This document shows, piece by piece, positions 1 to 9,300 of a stretch of DNA of 34,611 nucleotides. Within the stretch, counting starts at the first letter, position 1. Every line of letters begins with the position of its first letter. The stretch is taken from NCBI GenBank assembly GCA_947258545.1, contig CAMYJI010000032.1, forward strand, positions 1 to 34,611. Reading direction: 5' to 3'. The position numbers and the translations under genes were made by a program. The stretch comes from an uncultured Ectothiorhodospiraceae bacterium. GTDB taxonomy: Bacteria; Pseudomonadota; Gammaproteobacteria; UBA9214. The notes beneath the pieces were generated by a model that saw only the letters and a program-made list of their open reading frames with translations, had not been told where the DNA came from and did no database searches.

Positions 1-1
1 C

Positions 2-151
<150 letters not shown>

Positions 152-190
152 ACCCCCAAACGACGGCGGCAGCCAAACGCACGAATACGC

Positions 191-196
191 TAGAAT
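191..196 (+). promoter_or_regulatory. Possible -10 box upstream of mreC
   Basis: TAGAAT lies in the 159-base gap between mreB and the first canonical mreC start. It differs from the sigma-70 -10 consensus at one position. I see no convincing -35 hexamer 16-18 bases upstream, so this is only a weak promoter candidate; mreC may equally be read through from mreB. Confidence 0.25.
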
Positions 197-310
197 AGCC
201 CGCAGTTTTCAATAGCAAGCGGTTTCCCGGCAGGATAACACCAGCAAATACACAGGGGTGCGCTCATCAAGCTCATCTTCACACAGGGTCCATCGATCAC
301 GACACGGCTG

Positions 311-1195
311 GTGTTACTTGTGACATTGTCCATAGCTTTGATGATGATGGACCACCGCCAGAGCCACATTGATAACCTGCGTGCAGGCCTGTCAGTCCTG
401 GTCTACCCCTTGCAACTTGCAGTTGATATGCCGAGGGCCGTGTCGGAGTGGTTCCGTGAGTCCCTCGCAACCCGCCGCCAGTTACAGGAGGAAAACGCCA
501 GCCTGAATACCCAGCTGCTGATGCTCAAGGCCCAGGGCCAGAAGCTGCAGGCACTGGAAATGGAAAACATCCGCCTGCGCGAACTGCTGGACTCATCGTT
601 CAAGATCGGCGAGCGGGTGCTGGTCGCGGAACTGATGTCAGTCGACCTCGATCCCTACAAGCACCAGGTCCTCATCAACAAGGGGGAACTCGACAAGATA
701 TATCCTGGTCAGCCGATTCTGGACGCAGATGGGGTGATGGGACAGATCGTTCACGTCGGCCCGTACACCTCGACCGCGGTACTGATTACCGACACATCGC
801 ATGCCCTGCCGATACAGGTCAATCGCAACGGCATCCGCACCATCGCCCTCGGCAGCGGTACCATCAACCGGCTGGAATTGCCGTACATCCCCAACAACGC
901 CGACATCCAGCCCGGCGACCTGCTGGTCACCTCCGGGCTGGGCGGGCGTTTCCCGCCGGGCTATCCGGTGGCCGTTGTCCAGGGCGTGCAGCATGACCCG
1001 GGACGCTCCTTTGCGGCCGTGATCGCCACACCGAGCGCAAAACTGAACCGGAGCCGCGAAATACTGCTGGTTTGGCCGGATGACACCAGCACCCTGGAGA
1101 CCGGCAGCACGGCGCCGGCCGAAGAACAACTGCCCCTGGAAGATATCCAGGAGGTCACCGGGCAACCCGCCGCAATGACGGAGGGGAACCCGTGA
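311..1195 (+). CDS. mreC: Rod shape-determining protein MreC
   Basis: MreC is a bitopic inner-membrane protein that links MreB filaments to PBP2/RodA in the periplasm. The translation shows one N-terminal membrane segment (LVLLVTLSIALMMM), a coiled coil (about residues 50-95, with RQLQEENASLNTQLL) and the beta-barrel-rich periplasmic part, with a charged low-complexity tail. GTG 311 is the first canonical start but falls inside the membrane segment and lacks a Shine-Dalgarno sequence. The same open frame reaches back 15 codons to ATC 266-268, encoding KLIFTQGPSITTRL, which is the family's usual N-terminus, behind ACAGGGG (252-258). The true start is therefore probably 266. The stop overlaps the mreD start, implying translational coupling. 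Confidence 0.93.
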   Translation: MLLVTLSIALMMMDHRQSHIDNLRAGLSVLVYPLQLAVDMPRAVSEWFRESLATRRQLQEENASLNTQLLMLKAQGQKLQALEMENIRLRELLDSSFKIGERVLVAELMSVDLDPYKHQVLINKGELDKIYPGQPILDADGVMGQIVHVGPYTSTAVLITDTSHALPIQVNRNGIRTIALGSGTINRLELPYIPNNADIQPGDLLVTSGLGGRFPPGYPVAVVQGVQHDPGRSFAAVIATPSAKLNRSREILLVWPDDTSTLETGSTAPAEEQLPLEDIQEVTGQPAAMTEGNP

Positions 1196-1680
1196 TCCTC
1201 GGCAGGCGCCATGGCGGCAGTGTTATCGTCGTGACCTTTATCATTGCCCTGTTGCTAACCATCATGCCCCTGCCCGACTGGGCGCGTTACCTGCGCCCGG
1301 ACTGGGTTGGCCTGACCCTGATCTACTGGTGCCTGGCCGTACCGGACCGGGTCGGTGTCGGCACCGGCTGGGTTATGGGTCTGCTGGTCGACCTGCTGAC
1401 CGGCAGCCTGCTGGGACAGCACGCCATGGCATTGACCATCGTGGCCTACCTGACCCTGAAGTTTCATCTGCGCGTCAGGCTGTTTCCGGTATGGCAGCAG
1501 GCACTGACTGTGCTTGTGCTGCTGATCCTGCACCAACTGCTGTCCCTCTGGGTCACCCGGTTTATCGGCAGGCCCGGGCCTCCCATGTATTACTGGGCAG
1601 CGTCGCTAGTGGGGATGTTTATCTGGCCCTTCATCTATATTGCACTGCGCTCGCTGCGGCGCAGCTTCAGGGTTAGCTAG
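1192..1680 (+). CDS. mreD: Rod shape-determining protein MreD
   Basis: This 162-residue, strongly hydrophobic protein has about five membrane segments (for example VIVVTFIIALLLTIM near the N-terminus and a C-terminal pair ending WPFIYIALRSLRRS). That is the size and layout of MreD, the integral-membrane partner of MreC. The GTG start at 1192 overlaps the mreC stop (GTGA), so translation is likely coupled. Only 13 bases separate its stop from the mrdA ATG. The identification rests on position and topology, since MreD sequences diverge widely; PDWVGLTLIYWCLAVPDRVG resembles the family's first conserved stretch. Confidence 0.92.
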   Translation: MILGRRHGGSVIVVTFIIALLLTIMPLPDWARYLRPDWVGLTLIYWCLAVPDRVGVGTGWVMGLLVDLLTGSLLGQHAMALTIVAYLTLKFHLRVRLFPVWQQALTVLVLLILHQLLSLWVTRFIGRPGPPMYYWAASLVGMFIWPFIYIALRSLRRSFRVS

Positions 1681-1693
1681 CAAAACACGCCCC

Positions 1694-3544
1694 ATGCTGC
1701 GACAGCTCACGCTGAAAGACCACTTTCTCGAGTACCGCCTGTTTTCCAGGCGGGTGATCTCCCTGCTCATGTTCAGTGGTCTGCTGTTACTGGTGCTTTT
1801 CAGCCGGCTCCTGTACCTGCAGGTCATTGCCCATGAGCACTTCACCACCCTGTCAGAGGACAACCGGGTAAAATTGCGGGCCATTGCGCCCAGTCGTGGC
1901 CTGATCTATGACCGTAACGGCATTATCCTCGCCGAGAATCTCTCCTCCTACCGGCTGGAGATTACTGCGGAACAGGTCAATGACATACCCGCAACGCTTG
2001 CGGCACTCGAGGAGATCATCCACATCCGGGACATCGACCGCAGCCGTTTCGAGAAGTTGTTAAAGCGCAAGCCGCGCTTCGAGGCCGTGCCGCTGCGCTT
2101 TCACCTCAGCGATGAAGAGGTAGCGCGCTTTTCCGTCAACCGGCACCGCTTGCCGGGTGTCGACATTCATGCCGGCCTCGCCCGGCACTACCCACTCGGC
2201 AGCCTCGGCGTACACGCCCTGGGATACGTGGGACGTATCGATGAGCGGGACCTGAAGACCCTCGATAGCTCGAATTACAGCGGCACCTCGCACGTCGGCA
2301 AGACCGGCGTCGAAAAAACCTTCGAGACGGTGCTGCACGGCACGGTCGGTCTTGAGCACGTCGAGACCACGGCCCAGGGCCGGGTGCTGCGTGTGCTCAG
2401 ACGCACCCCGCCCATCCCCGGCAACAACCTCTACCTGACACTGGATTCGCGCCTGCAGGCCGACGCCGAAAAGGCACTGGGAGACTACGCGGGTTCGGCC
2501 ATCGCGCTTGACCCGAAGACCGGCGATATCCTCGCCATGGTCAGCTTGCCCGTCTACGACCCCAACCCGTTCGTGAATGGCATTGAGTATGCCGACTACA
2601 CAGCGCTAAGGGAGGACGATAAGGAACCCCTGTTCAACCGCAGCCTGCGGGGGCAATACCCGCCGGGCTCAACCGTCAAACCCTTTATCGGCCTGGCCGG
2701 ACTGGAACAGGGTATTACCGGGCACACGTCCAGCACCTACTGCCCCGGCTTTTATACCCTGCCCGGCAGCAGCCGCAAATACCGTGACTGGAAACGCACA
2801 GGGCACGGGACAGTAAAACTCGGCGACGCCATCGCCCAGTCCTGCGATGTTTATTTCTACGACCTGGCGTTATCCATGGGCATAGACCGTATTCACGACT
2901 ACATGCAGCACTTCGGCTTCGGCAGTCGTACCGGCATCGACATCCAGGGCGAGTTATCGGGCCTGCTGCCATCACCGGGCTGGAAACGCACGCACCGCGG
3001 GGAACCCTGGTACCCGGGGGAAACCATTATCACCGGCATCGGCCAGGGCTTTTTCCTGTCCACCCCCCTGCAACTTGCGGTCGCCACCGCCACGTTGGCC
3101 AACCGGGGATTGCGGGTAAAGCCAAATATCATCCATGCCGAACAGCAAACCGGCAGTTCGGTGTTGCAGCCACACCCGCGCCGGAGAGACACGACCATTG
3201 CCATGAATGACCCGGAACACTGGGACGCCATCATCGATTCCATGGTCCATGTCGTTCATGGCGAACGCGGAACGGCGCGCCGCATCGGCCTCGACAGTCC
3301 TTACCGCATTGCCGGCAAGACCGGCACCGCCCAGGTATTCGGCCTCAAGCAGGAGGAGGAATACGACGCCGAAGCGATCGCGGAAAAATTGCGTGACCAT
3401 GCCCTGTTCATCGCCTTCGCACCGGTCGATGACCCGCAGATCGTGGTGGCCATCATTGTCGAGAATGGTGGCAGTGGAGCCGCCGTTGCGGCACCCATCG
3501 CGCGCACCATCATGGACAGTTACCTGCTGGACAAGGCGTCATGA
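1694..3544 (+). CDS. mrdA: Peptidoglycan D,D-transpeptidase PBP2
   Basis: PBP2 is the class B penicillin-binding protein that cross-links new glycan during cell elongation, acting with the glycosyltransferase RodA. I start it at ATG 1694 (616 residues); an in-frame start at 1640 would run into mreD. Visible features are a cytoplasmic tail and one membrane anchor (about 21-43), the dimerisation domain (SRGLIYDRNGIILAEN), and the transpeptidase motifs STVK (active Ser326), SCD (383-385) and KTGTA (from Lys542). Its last bases overlap rodA as ATGA at 3541-3544, typical of a coupled PBP2/RodA pair. Length and motifs are normal for the family. Confidence 0.97.
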   Translation: MLRQLTLKDHFLEYRLFSRRVISLLMFSGLLLLVLFSRLLYLQVIAHEHFTTLSEDNRVKLRAIAPSRGLIYDRNGIILAENLSSYRLEITAEQVNDIPATLAALEEIIHIRDIDRSRFEKLLKRKPRFEAVPLRFHLSDEEVARFSVNRHRLPGVDIHAGLARHYPLGSLGVHALGYVGRIDERDLKTLDSSNYSGTSHVGKTGVEKTFETVLHGTVGLEHVETTAQGRVLRVLRRTPPIPGNNLYLTLDSRLQADAEKALGDYAGSAIALDPKTGDILAMVSLPVYDPNPFVNGIEYADYTALREDDKEPLFNRSLRGQYPPGSTVKPFIGLAGLEQGITGHTSSTYCPGFYTLPGSSRKYRDWKRTGHGTVKLGDAIAQSCDVYFYDLALSMGIDRIHDYMQHFGFGSRTGIDIQGELSGLLPSPGWKRTHRGEPWYPGETIITGIGQGFFLSTPLQLAVATATLANRGLRVKPNIIHAEQQTGSSVLQPHPRRRDTTIAMNDPEHWDAIIDSMVHVVHGERGTARRIGLDSPYRIAGKTGTAQVFGLKQEEEYDAEAIAEKLRDHALFIAFAPVDDPQIVVAIIVENGGSGAAVAAPIARTIMDSYLLDKAS

Positions 3545-4665
3545 GGCACAGGCTCCCGACCAGCCACCAGGATGCCAGCCGGCGCGGCTGGCAGTACCGC
3601 ATGCACGTCGATGCACCGCTGCTGTTTGCGCTCATCGGTGTCTCGATCCTCGGGCTGATGGTCCTGTACAGCGCCGGCGGTGAGGATATGGACCTGATCC
3701 GGCGCCAGCTGACTCGCCTGGGTATTGCCTTTGTCGGCATGTTCGCCGTTGCCCAGATCACCCCGATGGTGTTGCAACGCCTGACCCCCTGGGTGTTCGT
3801 GATCGGTATCATGCTGCTGCTCGCGGTACTGGTCATGGGCGAGGTCAGCGGTGGCGCCCAACGCTGGCTCAACCTGTATATCGTCCGTTTCCAGCCATCG
3901 GAAATGATGAAACTCGCCGTCCCCATGATGGTGGCCTGGTATCTTGCCGATGTGCGCCTTCCCCCCAACCGCTACCAGTTGCTTGGTGGCGGCGTGATCA
4001 TTGCTGTCCCGGTGCTGATGATCGCCAAACAGCCGGACCTTGGCACCTCCCTGTTGATCGCGAGCTCGGGATTCTTTGTCCTGTTCCTGGCCGGTCTGCA
4101 GTGGCGCCTGCTTGGCTTTCTGACGGCGCTTGCAGCCGCGACCACCCCGCTGCTGTGGCATTTCATGCATGATTACCAACGCGTGAGGGTAATGACCTTC
4201 CTGAACCCGGAAAAAGAGCCTCTTGGCGCCGGCTACCATATCATCCAGTCCAAGATCGCCATCGGCTCGGGCGGGCTGTTCGGCAAGGGCTGGTTGAACG
4301 GCACCCAGTCACAGCTGGATTTCCTGCCGGAACGTTCGACCGACTTCATATTTGCCGTGCTCGGCGAGGAGTTCGGCCTCATCGGCATCCTGCTGCTGTT
4401 CGCCTTCTACATTTTCATCGTGATCCGCAGCGTGCTGATCGCCATCCAGGCCCAGGACACCTTCACGCGCCTGCTTGCCGGTAGCCTTGCGCTGACCTTT
4501 TTTGTTTATATCATTGTCAATACCGGCATGGTGACGGGTCTGCTGCCGGTCGTGGGCCTGCCCCTGCCCATGATAAGTTACGGCGGTACATCGATCGTCA
4601 CCCTGTTGGCCGGTTTTGGGATACTGATGTCAATCCATACACACCGCAAGCTACTGCCGACATGA
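3541..4665 (+). CDS. rodA: SEDS peptidoglycan glycosyltransferase RodA
   Basis: RodA polymerises lipid II into glycan strands at the elongation complex. The 374-residue protein has the ten-helix layout of the SEDS family. It carries the signature LPERSTDFIFAVLGEEFG, whose Asp (about 268) matches the essential catalytic Asp known for the family. Other conserved runs are GAQRWL, QPSE and KQPDLGTS in the first half, and PLPMISYGGTS near the C-terminus. The ATG overlaps the mrdA stop. The N-terminal cytoplasmic tail (about 25 residues before DAPLLFALIGVSIL) is slightly longer than in E. coli; ATG 3601 is an alternative internal start. Confidence 0.97.
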   Translation: MRHRLPTSHQDASRRGWQYRMHVDAPLLFALIGVSILGLMVLYSAGGEDMDLIRRQLTRLGIAFVGMFAVAQITPMVLQRLTPWVFVIGIMLLLAVLVMGEVSGGAQRWLNLYIVRFQPSEMMKLAVPMMVAWYLADVRLPPNRYQLLGGGVIIAVPVLMIAKQPDLGTSLLIASSGFFVLFLAGLQWRLLGFLTALAAATTPLLWHFMHDYQRVRVMTFLNPEKEPLGAGYHIIQSKIAIGSGGLFGKGWLNGTQSQLDFLPERSTDFIFAVLGEEFGLIGILLLFAFYIFIVIRSVLIAIQAQDTFTRLLAGSLALTFFVYIIVNTGMVTGLLPVVGLPLPMISYGGTSIVTLLAGFGILMSIHTHRKLLPT

Positions 4666-4670
4666 AGTGG

Positions 4671-4676
4671 TAGAAT
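4671..4676 (+). promoter_or_regulatory. Possible -10 box upstream of mltB
   Basis: TAGAAT occurs just after the rodA stop and 34 bases before the mltB ATG. A recognisable -35 is not present at the expected distance, so mltB may simply be cotranscribed with rodA. Confidence 0.25.
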
Positions 4677-4709
4677 ACGGCCGGAATCAATATCAGGGAA
4701 AGCACCCCG

Positions 4710-5744
4710 ATGCTACAAAGGATTCTCAAAACCACCAGTGTGCTCGTGGCAATTTTCGTCGCCCTGCCGGCCTGCACCACGATTGCCGCCGCCCCGGATT
4801 CTTCCGGCTACACCTCCCACCCGGAGGCACAGGCCTTCATCAAGGACATGGCCGCCCGCCATGATTTCAGCAAGGCCGAACTGACTTCGATTTTCAGCGC
4901 GGCACAGCGTCGTGAAGACATCCTCAAGCTGATGAGCCGGCCAGCGGAAAAGCGCCTGGCCTGGTACGAATACCGCAAGATCTTCCTGACCCAGAGTCGT
5001 ATCGACGGTGGCGTCGCCTTCTGGAACCAGCATGCCGAAATACTGGACAAGGCGGAACGGGAACTGGGCGTCGACGCCCAGGTGATCGTGGCGATCATCG
5101 GTGTTGAAACCCGCTACGGCAACAACACCGGCTCGCACCGCGTGCTCGATGCGCTTGCCACGCTGGCATTCGACTACCCGCCGCGCAGCAAGTTCTTCCG
5201 CGGAGAACTGGAGAACTACCTGTTGCTTGCCCGCGAGGAGAATATCAACCTGCTGTCCACCAAAGGATCCTATGCCGGCGCAATGGGTTACGGCCAGTTC
5301 ATCCCCAGCAGCTACCGGCAATACGCCGTTGACTTCGACCAGGATGGCAAGCGCGACCTCTGGAACAGTCCCAAGGACATCATCGGCAGTGTCGCCAACT
5401 ACATGCACAAGCATGGCTGGGCACTGGGGGCACCGGTGGTAATCCGCGCCAGCGTCTCGGGTGATGCCTACAACGCCGTGCTGGACAAGGGCCTGAAAGC
5501 TCACACTGCAATGAAACAGTTGCAGCAGGCGGGTATCACGCCTTCCACACCACTGCCGGACGCTGCACTCGCGGCATTGGTTACACTGGAGAACAAGGAT
5601 GGACCGGGATACTGGCTGGCACTGAACAATTTCTACGTTATCACTCGCTACAACCGCAGCCCGCTCTATGCCATGGCGGTCTACCAGTTGAGCGAAGAGA
5701 TCCGGCAGGCGCGCCAGCAGTCCTTACAGGTGAGGCATGATTAA
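4710..5744 (+). CDS. mltB: Lytic murein transglycosylase B (MltB family)
   Basis: MltB cleaves the MurNAc-GlcNAc bond of peptidoglycan non-hydrolytically, forming 1,6-anhydro ends. The 344-residue protein starts with a signal sequence and a lipobox-like LPAC (Cys22), so an outer-membrane lipoprotein is likely, although Pro at -2 is not ideal. The catalytic Glu133 lies in GVETRYGNNTG, followed by the conserved AFDYPPRSKFFRGEL, KGSYAGAMGYGQFIPSSY and DLWNSPKDIIGSVANY stretches. AGGGAAAG (4695-4702) is a good ribosome site for ATG 4710. The 3' end overlaps rlpA by 8 bases, indicating an operon with the other wall enzymes. Confidence 0.96.
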   Translation: MLQRILKTTSVLVAIFVALPACTTIAAAPDSSGYTSHPEAQAFIKDMAARHDFSKAELTSIFSAAQRREDILKLMSRPAEKRLAWYEYRKIFLTQSRIDGGVAFWNQHAEILDKAERELGVDAQVIVAIIGVETRYGNNTGSHRVLDALATLAFDYPPRSKFFRGELENYLLLAREENINLLSTKGSYAGAMGYGQFIPSSYRQYAVDFDQDGKRDLWNSPKDIIGSVANYMHKHGWALGAPVVIRASVSGDAYNAVLDKGLKAHTAMKQLQQAGITPSTPLPDAALAALVTLENKDGPGYWLALNNFYVITRYNRSPLYAMAVYQLSEEIRQARQQSLQVRHD

Positions 5745-6642
5745 ACGACCGGCATACACAAGGTTCTTTCTGGCCGCGCTGTTCAGCGCCCTGCTCGGCA
5801 CGGGCTGCAGTACACGCGGTCCGCTGGAAACCGCTGACCAGGCCCCGCCACAGCCGCAGGACATCTCCGGCATCCAGGACGCCGTACCGCGTGCCGAACC
5901 GCCAAGCCGTTACGGCAATCCCAGCTCATATGTAATCAACGGGAAGCGCTACTACACCATGCCGAGCAGCAGCGGCTACAAGGAGAGCGGCATCGCCTCC
6001 TGGTATGGCACCAAGTTCCATGGCCGGCGCACTTCCAGTGGCGAGATCTACGACATCTACAAGATGACCGCGGCCCACAAGTCCCTGCCCCTGCCCACCT
6101 ATGTCAGGGTCACCAATAAGCGCAACGCAAGGTCCGTGATCGTCAAGGTGAATGATCGTGGACCGTTCCACAACAACCGCATTATCGATCTGTCGTACGT
6201 GGCGGCCGCCAAACTCGGTATCCTGGAGCACGGCACCGGCCTGGTCGAGGTCGAGGTGGTTGACACCTACGCACCCGCCACCGCGACAGCCGTGGCGGAT
6301 GCCCCCTCCAGCACGGCCGAAACGGCAATCGTGGCGACCACAGCCGCCACTCACCCGCAGGCGGGATTGCAACAGACCCGCCTGGTAGAACCCGTCGGCG
6401 CCAAGGAAATCAGCCTGTTTATCCAGGTCGGCGCCTTTCGTGTCTGGGACAATGCGGAACGCCTCAAGGACCGCCTGGACGCGTCGAATCTGGGGCCGGT
6501 GCGCATCGTTTCGAGGGACACGACCAGCCCCCCCCTGTACCGTGTCCAGATCGGCCCGCTGGCCTCTGTCAATGAGGCCGACCAGGCCGCCAACAGCCTG
6601 ATATCACTTGGAATTAGTGATACCCAGGTCATCATCGACTGA
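5737..6642 (+). CDS. rlpA: Septal ring lytic transglycosylase RlpA family lipoprotein
   Basis: RlpA proteins are outer-membrane lipoproteins that bind, and in some species cleave, denuded glycan strands. The translation begins with a signal peptide and lipobox LLGTGC (Cys24). It then shows the double-psi beta-barrel domain (about 85-165) with GIASWYGTKFHGRRTSSGE, a conserved His (TAAHKSLPLPT) and VKVNDRGPFHNNRIIDLS. A spacer rich in Ala, Thr and Val leads to a C-terminal SPOR domain (about 225-300: ISLFIQVGAFRVWDNAERL), which binds denuded peptidoglycan. The gene overlaps mltB and precedes dacA, the classic rodA-rlpA-dacA order. Confidence 0.96.
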   Translation: MIKRPAYTRFFLAALFSALLGTGCSTRGPLETADQAPPQPQDISGIQDAVPRAEPPSRYGNPSSYVINGKRYYTMPSSSGYKESGIASWYGTKFHGRRTSSGEIYDIYKMTAAHKSLPLPTYVRVTNKRNARSVIVKVNDRGPFHNNRIIDLSYVAAAKLGILEHGTGLVEVEVVDTYAPATATAVADAPSSTAETAIVATTAATHPQAGLQQTRLVEPVGAKEISLFIQVGAFRVWDNAERLKDRLDASNLGPVRIVSRDTTSPPLYRVQIGPLASVNEADQAANSLISLGISDTQVIID

Positions 6643-6736
6643 TACCGCCATCACGCATCCCGGGTGGCGTTGCAAATCATCCGTGACATGCGGACAATGC
6701 AGGCAGTTTTTTCACACACACCAGAACAGGAACGTC

Positions 6737-7882
6737 ATGCCGTCTCGCATCATTCGCATCATTGCACTGATTCCCTTTTTCCTAGTACTTACCGCCGCCC
6801 AGGCCGCCCCCCTGCCAATACCCAAGCCGCCTGCCAGCGGCGCCAAGGCCTTCATCATCAAGGACTTCAACAGCAAACGGGTGATCGCCGAGCAGAATTC
6901 TGAGGACTCGGTGGAACCAGCCAGCATCACCAAGCTGATGACGGCCTACGTGGTCTTCAAGGAACTGTTGTCGGGGAATATTGCCTTGAGCGATATGGTG
7001 ACGATCAGCGAAAAGGCCTGGCGCACACCCGGTTCACGTATGTTCATCGAGGTCGGCAAGCAGGTCTCGGTGGAGGACCTGCTCAAGGGTATGATCATCC
7101 AGTCCGGCAACGACGCCACCATGGCGCTGGCCGAATACATCGCCGGCAGCGAGGAGACCTTTGCCGCCCTGATGAACCGCCATGCCGAGGAAATCGGCCT
7201 GCAAGGCAGCCACTTCACCAATTCGACCGGCCTGCCCGGCCCCGACCACCGCATGACGGCACGGGACATTGCCCGCATTGCCGAACTGCTGATCGCCGAG
7301 TTTCCTGAATACTACAAGTGGTACTCGCAAAAAGAATTCACCTTTAACGAGATCACCCAGTACAACCGTAACAAGCTGCTCTGGCGTGACGACAGCGTTG
7401 ATGGTGTCAAGACAGGGCACACCGACTCGGCGGGCTATTGCCTGGTGACCTCGGCAAACAAGGACGGCATGCGCCTGATTACCGTGGTACTCGGCACCAA
7501 GAGCGAGAATGCCCGTGCCGATGCCAGCCAGGCCCTGCTCAATTACGGTTTCCGCTTCTTCGAAACCCACAAGCTGTACGATCCCGGAGACCCGCTGACC
7601 ACCACGCGCATCTGGAAGGGTGCAACAGAATCTGTCTCACTCGGCCTGAGCAGGCCACTGTATGCAACCATCCCGCGGGGGCAATACAAGTCGCTGGATG
7701 CCTCCATGACCATCGACAACCGCATCACCGCCCCGGTCACCCAGGGACAGGCACTCGGCAAGGTACAGGTACAGCTGGGCGACAAGCTGATCGTTGAACA
7801 GGAACTGGTTGCCCTGCAGGGTGTTGATGAAGGTTCCATATGGCAGCGCATGATGGATGAAGCCCTGCTCTATTTCGAATAG
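6737..7882 (+). CDS. dacA: D-alanyl-D-alanine carboxypeptidase (PBP5/6 family)
   Basis: This enzyme removes the terminal D-Ala from peptidoglycan pentapeptides in the periplasm, limiting cross-linking. I place the start at ATG 6737 behind AGG, giving 381 residues with a clear signal peptide (cleavage after AQA, about residue 23); the frame is open further upstream but that stretch does not look like coding sequence. The active-site motifs are SITK (Ser63-Lys66), SGN (123-125) and KTG (225-227, in DGVKTGHTDSAGYC). The C-terminal PBP5-type beta domain is present and the last residues form an amphipathic anchor (IWQRMMDEALLYFE). It sits between rlpA and dat. Confidence 0.96.
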   Translation: MPSRIIRIIALIPFFLVLTAAQAAPLPIPKPPASGAKAFIIKDFNSKRVIAEQNSEDSVEPASITKLMTAYVVFKELLSGNIALSDMVTISEKAWRTPGSRMFIEVGKQVSVEDLLKGMIIQSGNDATMALAEYIAGSEETFAALMNRHAEEIGLQGSHFTNSTGLPGPDHRMTARDIARIAELLIAEFPEYYKWYSQKEFTFNEITQYNRNKLLWRDDSVDGVKTGHTDSAGYCLVTSANKDGMRLITVVLGTKSENARADASQALLNYGFRFFETHKLYDPGDPLTTTRIWKGATESVSLGLSRPLYATIPRGQYKSLDASMTIDNRITAPVTQGQALGKVQVQLGDKLIVEQELVALQGVDEGSIWQRMMDEALLYFE

Positions 7883-7924
7883 GGCCACGCCTGGACCGCT
7901 GACCACCGGGACTCCGCAACGCAC

Positions 7925-8788
7925 ATGTCCACCGCCTTCCTGAACGGTACCTTCCTGCCACTGGACCGGGCACAGGTGTCCGTCATGGACCGCGGCTTCC
8001 TGTTCGGTGACGGTGTCTACGAGGTCATTCCGGTCTACGCCGGCAAGTTGTTCCGGCTCACCCATCACCTCAAGCGCCTGCAGAACAGCCTTGACGGCGT
8101 ACGCATCGGCAATCCACTGACGGATTTCGAGTGGACCGAGATCCTCACCGAGCTGGTGGCACGTAACACTGGCAGCGACCAGGACGTCTACCTGCAGGTC
8201 ACCCGCGGCGCGGCCGCAAGGCGTGATCATGCCTTCCCGGTCGATACCCGCCCAACGGTGTTCGCCATGAGCACGCCGGCATCCGCAATGCGTGATATTG
8301 CCAGCGAGATCGGGATCAAGGCCATTACCCTGCCGGACATCCGCTGGCAAAAATGCGACATCAAGGCAATCACCCTGCTGCCCAATGTGTTGCTGCGTCA
8401 GCAGGCCATCGATGCGGCGTCAGCCGAGGCCATCCTGATCAAGAACGGCCATGCCACCGAAGGTGCGGCAAGCAATATCTTCATCGTTCACAACGGCGTC
8501 CTGGTCACGCCGCCCAAGGGCCCCTCCCTGCTGCCCGGCATCACCCGCGATCTGGTCCTGGAACTGGCTGCCGCCAATGGCATTCCGTTCCGCGAGGCCG
8601 GCATCACAGAGCAGGACCTCGAGCAAGCCGAGGAAGTCTGGGTCACCAGTTCCACCCGTGAAATTTCACCGGTCACCCACCTCAATGACGAAATCGTCGG
8701 AGACGGTCAGCCCGGCCCGCTCTGGCAACGCATGATCCAGCTCTACCAGGACTACAAGGTGGCCTTGCGCAGGGGCGAGGCCAGCTGA
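7925..8788 (+). CDS. dat: D-amino-acid aminotransferase (branched-chain aminotransferase fold)
   Basis: This 287-residue class IV PLP aminotransferase most resembles D-alanine transaminase, which interconverts D-Ala/2-oxoglutarate and D-Glu/pyruvate. Seen are MDRGFLFGDGVYEVIPVY at the N-terminus, the PLP lysine in CDIKAITLLPN (Lys147), ATEGAASNIFIV binding the cofactor phosphate, and LLPGITRDLVLELA. The CDIK context favours the D-amino-acid enzyme over IlvE. Its place right after dacA supports a role in D-Glu/D-Ala supply for the wall. The start lacks a strong ribosome site. IlvE-like or aminodeoxychorismate lyase activity is less likely but not excluded from sequence alone. Confidence 0.9.
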   Translation: MSTAFLNGTFLPLDRAQVSVMDRGFLFGDGVYEVIPVYAGKLFRLTHHLKRLQNSLDGVRIGNPLTDFEWTEILTELVARNTGSDQDVYLQVTRGAAARRDHAFPVDTRPTVFAMSTPASAMRDIASEIGIKAITLPDIRWQKCDIKAITLLPNVLLRQQAIDAASAEAILIKNGHATEGAASNIFIVHNGVLVTPPKGPSLLPGITRDLVLELAAANGIPFREAGITEQDLEQAEEVWVTSSTREISPVTHLNDEIVGDGQPGPLWQRMIQLYQDYKVALRRGEAS

Positions 8789-8832
8789 CTATTCCCACTG
8801 TCAATCGGCTTGAAAGCCCGGAGGAGAAACAC

Positions 8833-9261
8833 ATGCCATCTACCAGCCAGTCGATCGTCGTTCCCGCACCCATTGCGGAGGTCTGGGCCCGACTCAGCAA
8901 CTTCCATGATTTTAGCTGGGCGCCGAATGTCATTACCCGTGTCGATAAAGTCGGCGAGCTGGCCGGCAACGCGGTGGGTGCGAAAAGGATCCTCAACCAG
9001 GTCTTCCACGAGACCCTGATCGAAGTCGACGAGGACCGGCATATGCTGAGGTATTCCATCGATGACGGTCCCAGCCCGGTATCACCGGATGATGTGTCGA
9101 ATTACATTGGATCCATCAAGCTGGGCCCTGATCCAGAGGGGGCTGGCACGCTGGTAGAATGGACATCTTCTTGGGAGTCGAACTCAGAAGACGCAGTCGA
9201 GTTTTGTCACGGGATCTACGTGGCATTGCTCGAGGCATTGGCAAAGTCGTTCCAGCAGTAA
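8833..9261 (+). CDS. SRPBCC (START/Bet v1-like) family protein
   Basis: This 142-residue cytoplasmic protein has the SRPBCC layout. It starts with SIVVPAPIAEVWARLSNFHDFSWAPNV (the typical beta strand and helix opening), has a central sheet including GTLVEWTSSWE, and ends in a long helix (CHGIYVALLEALAKSFQQ). Such proteins bind hydrophobic ligands in a deep cavity; no specific ligand can be named. A strong Shine-Dalgarno (GGAGGAG, 8820-8826) precedes ATG 8833. It lies 44 bases after dat and 39 before the next gene. In many gammaproteobacteria this position after dacA-dat holds ybeD-lipB-lipA, so the neighbourhood is unusual. Confidence 0.85.
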   Translation: MPSTSQSIVVPAPIAEVWARLSNFHDFSWAPNVITRVDKVGELAGNAVGAKRILNQVFHETLIEVDEDRHMLRYSIDDGPSPVSPDDVSNYIGSIKLGPDPEGAGTLVEWTSSWESNSEDAVEFCHGIYVALLEALAKSFQQ

Positions 9262-9300
9262 TCCGGCTGCAAAAGCTAACAGACTTTATCAGAATGCCAG

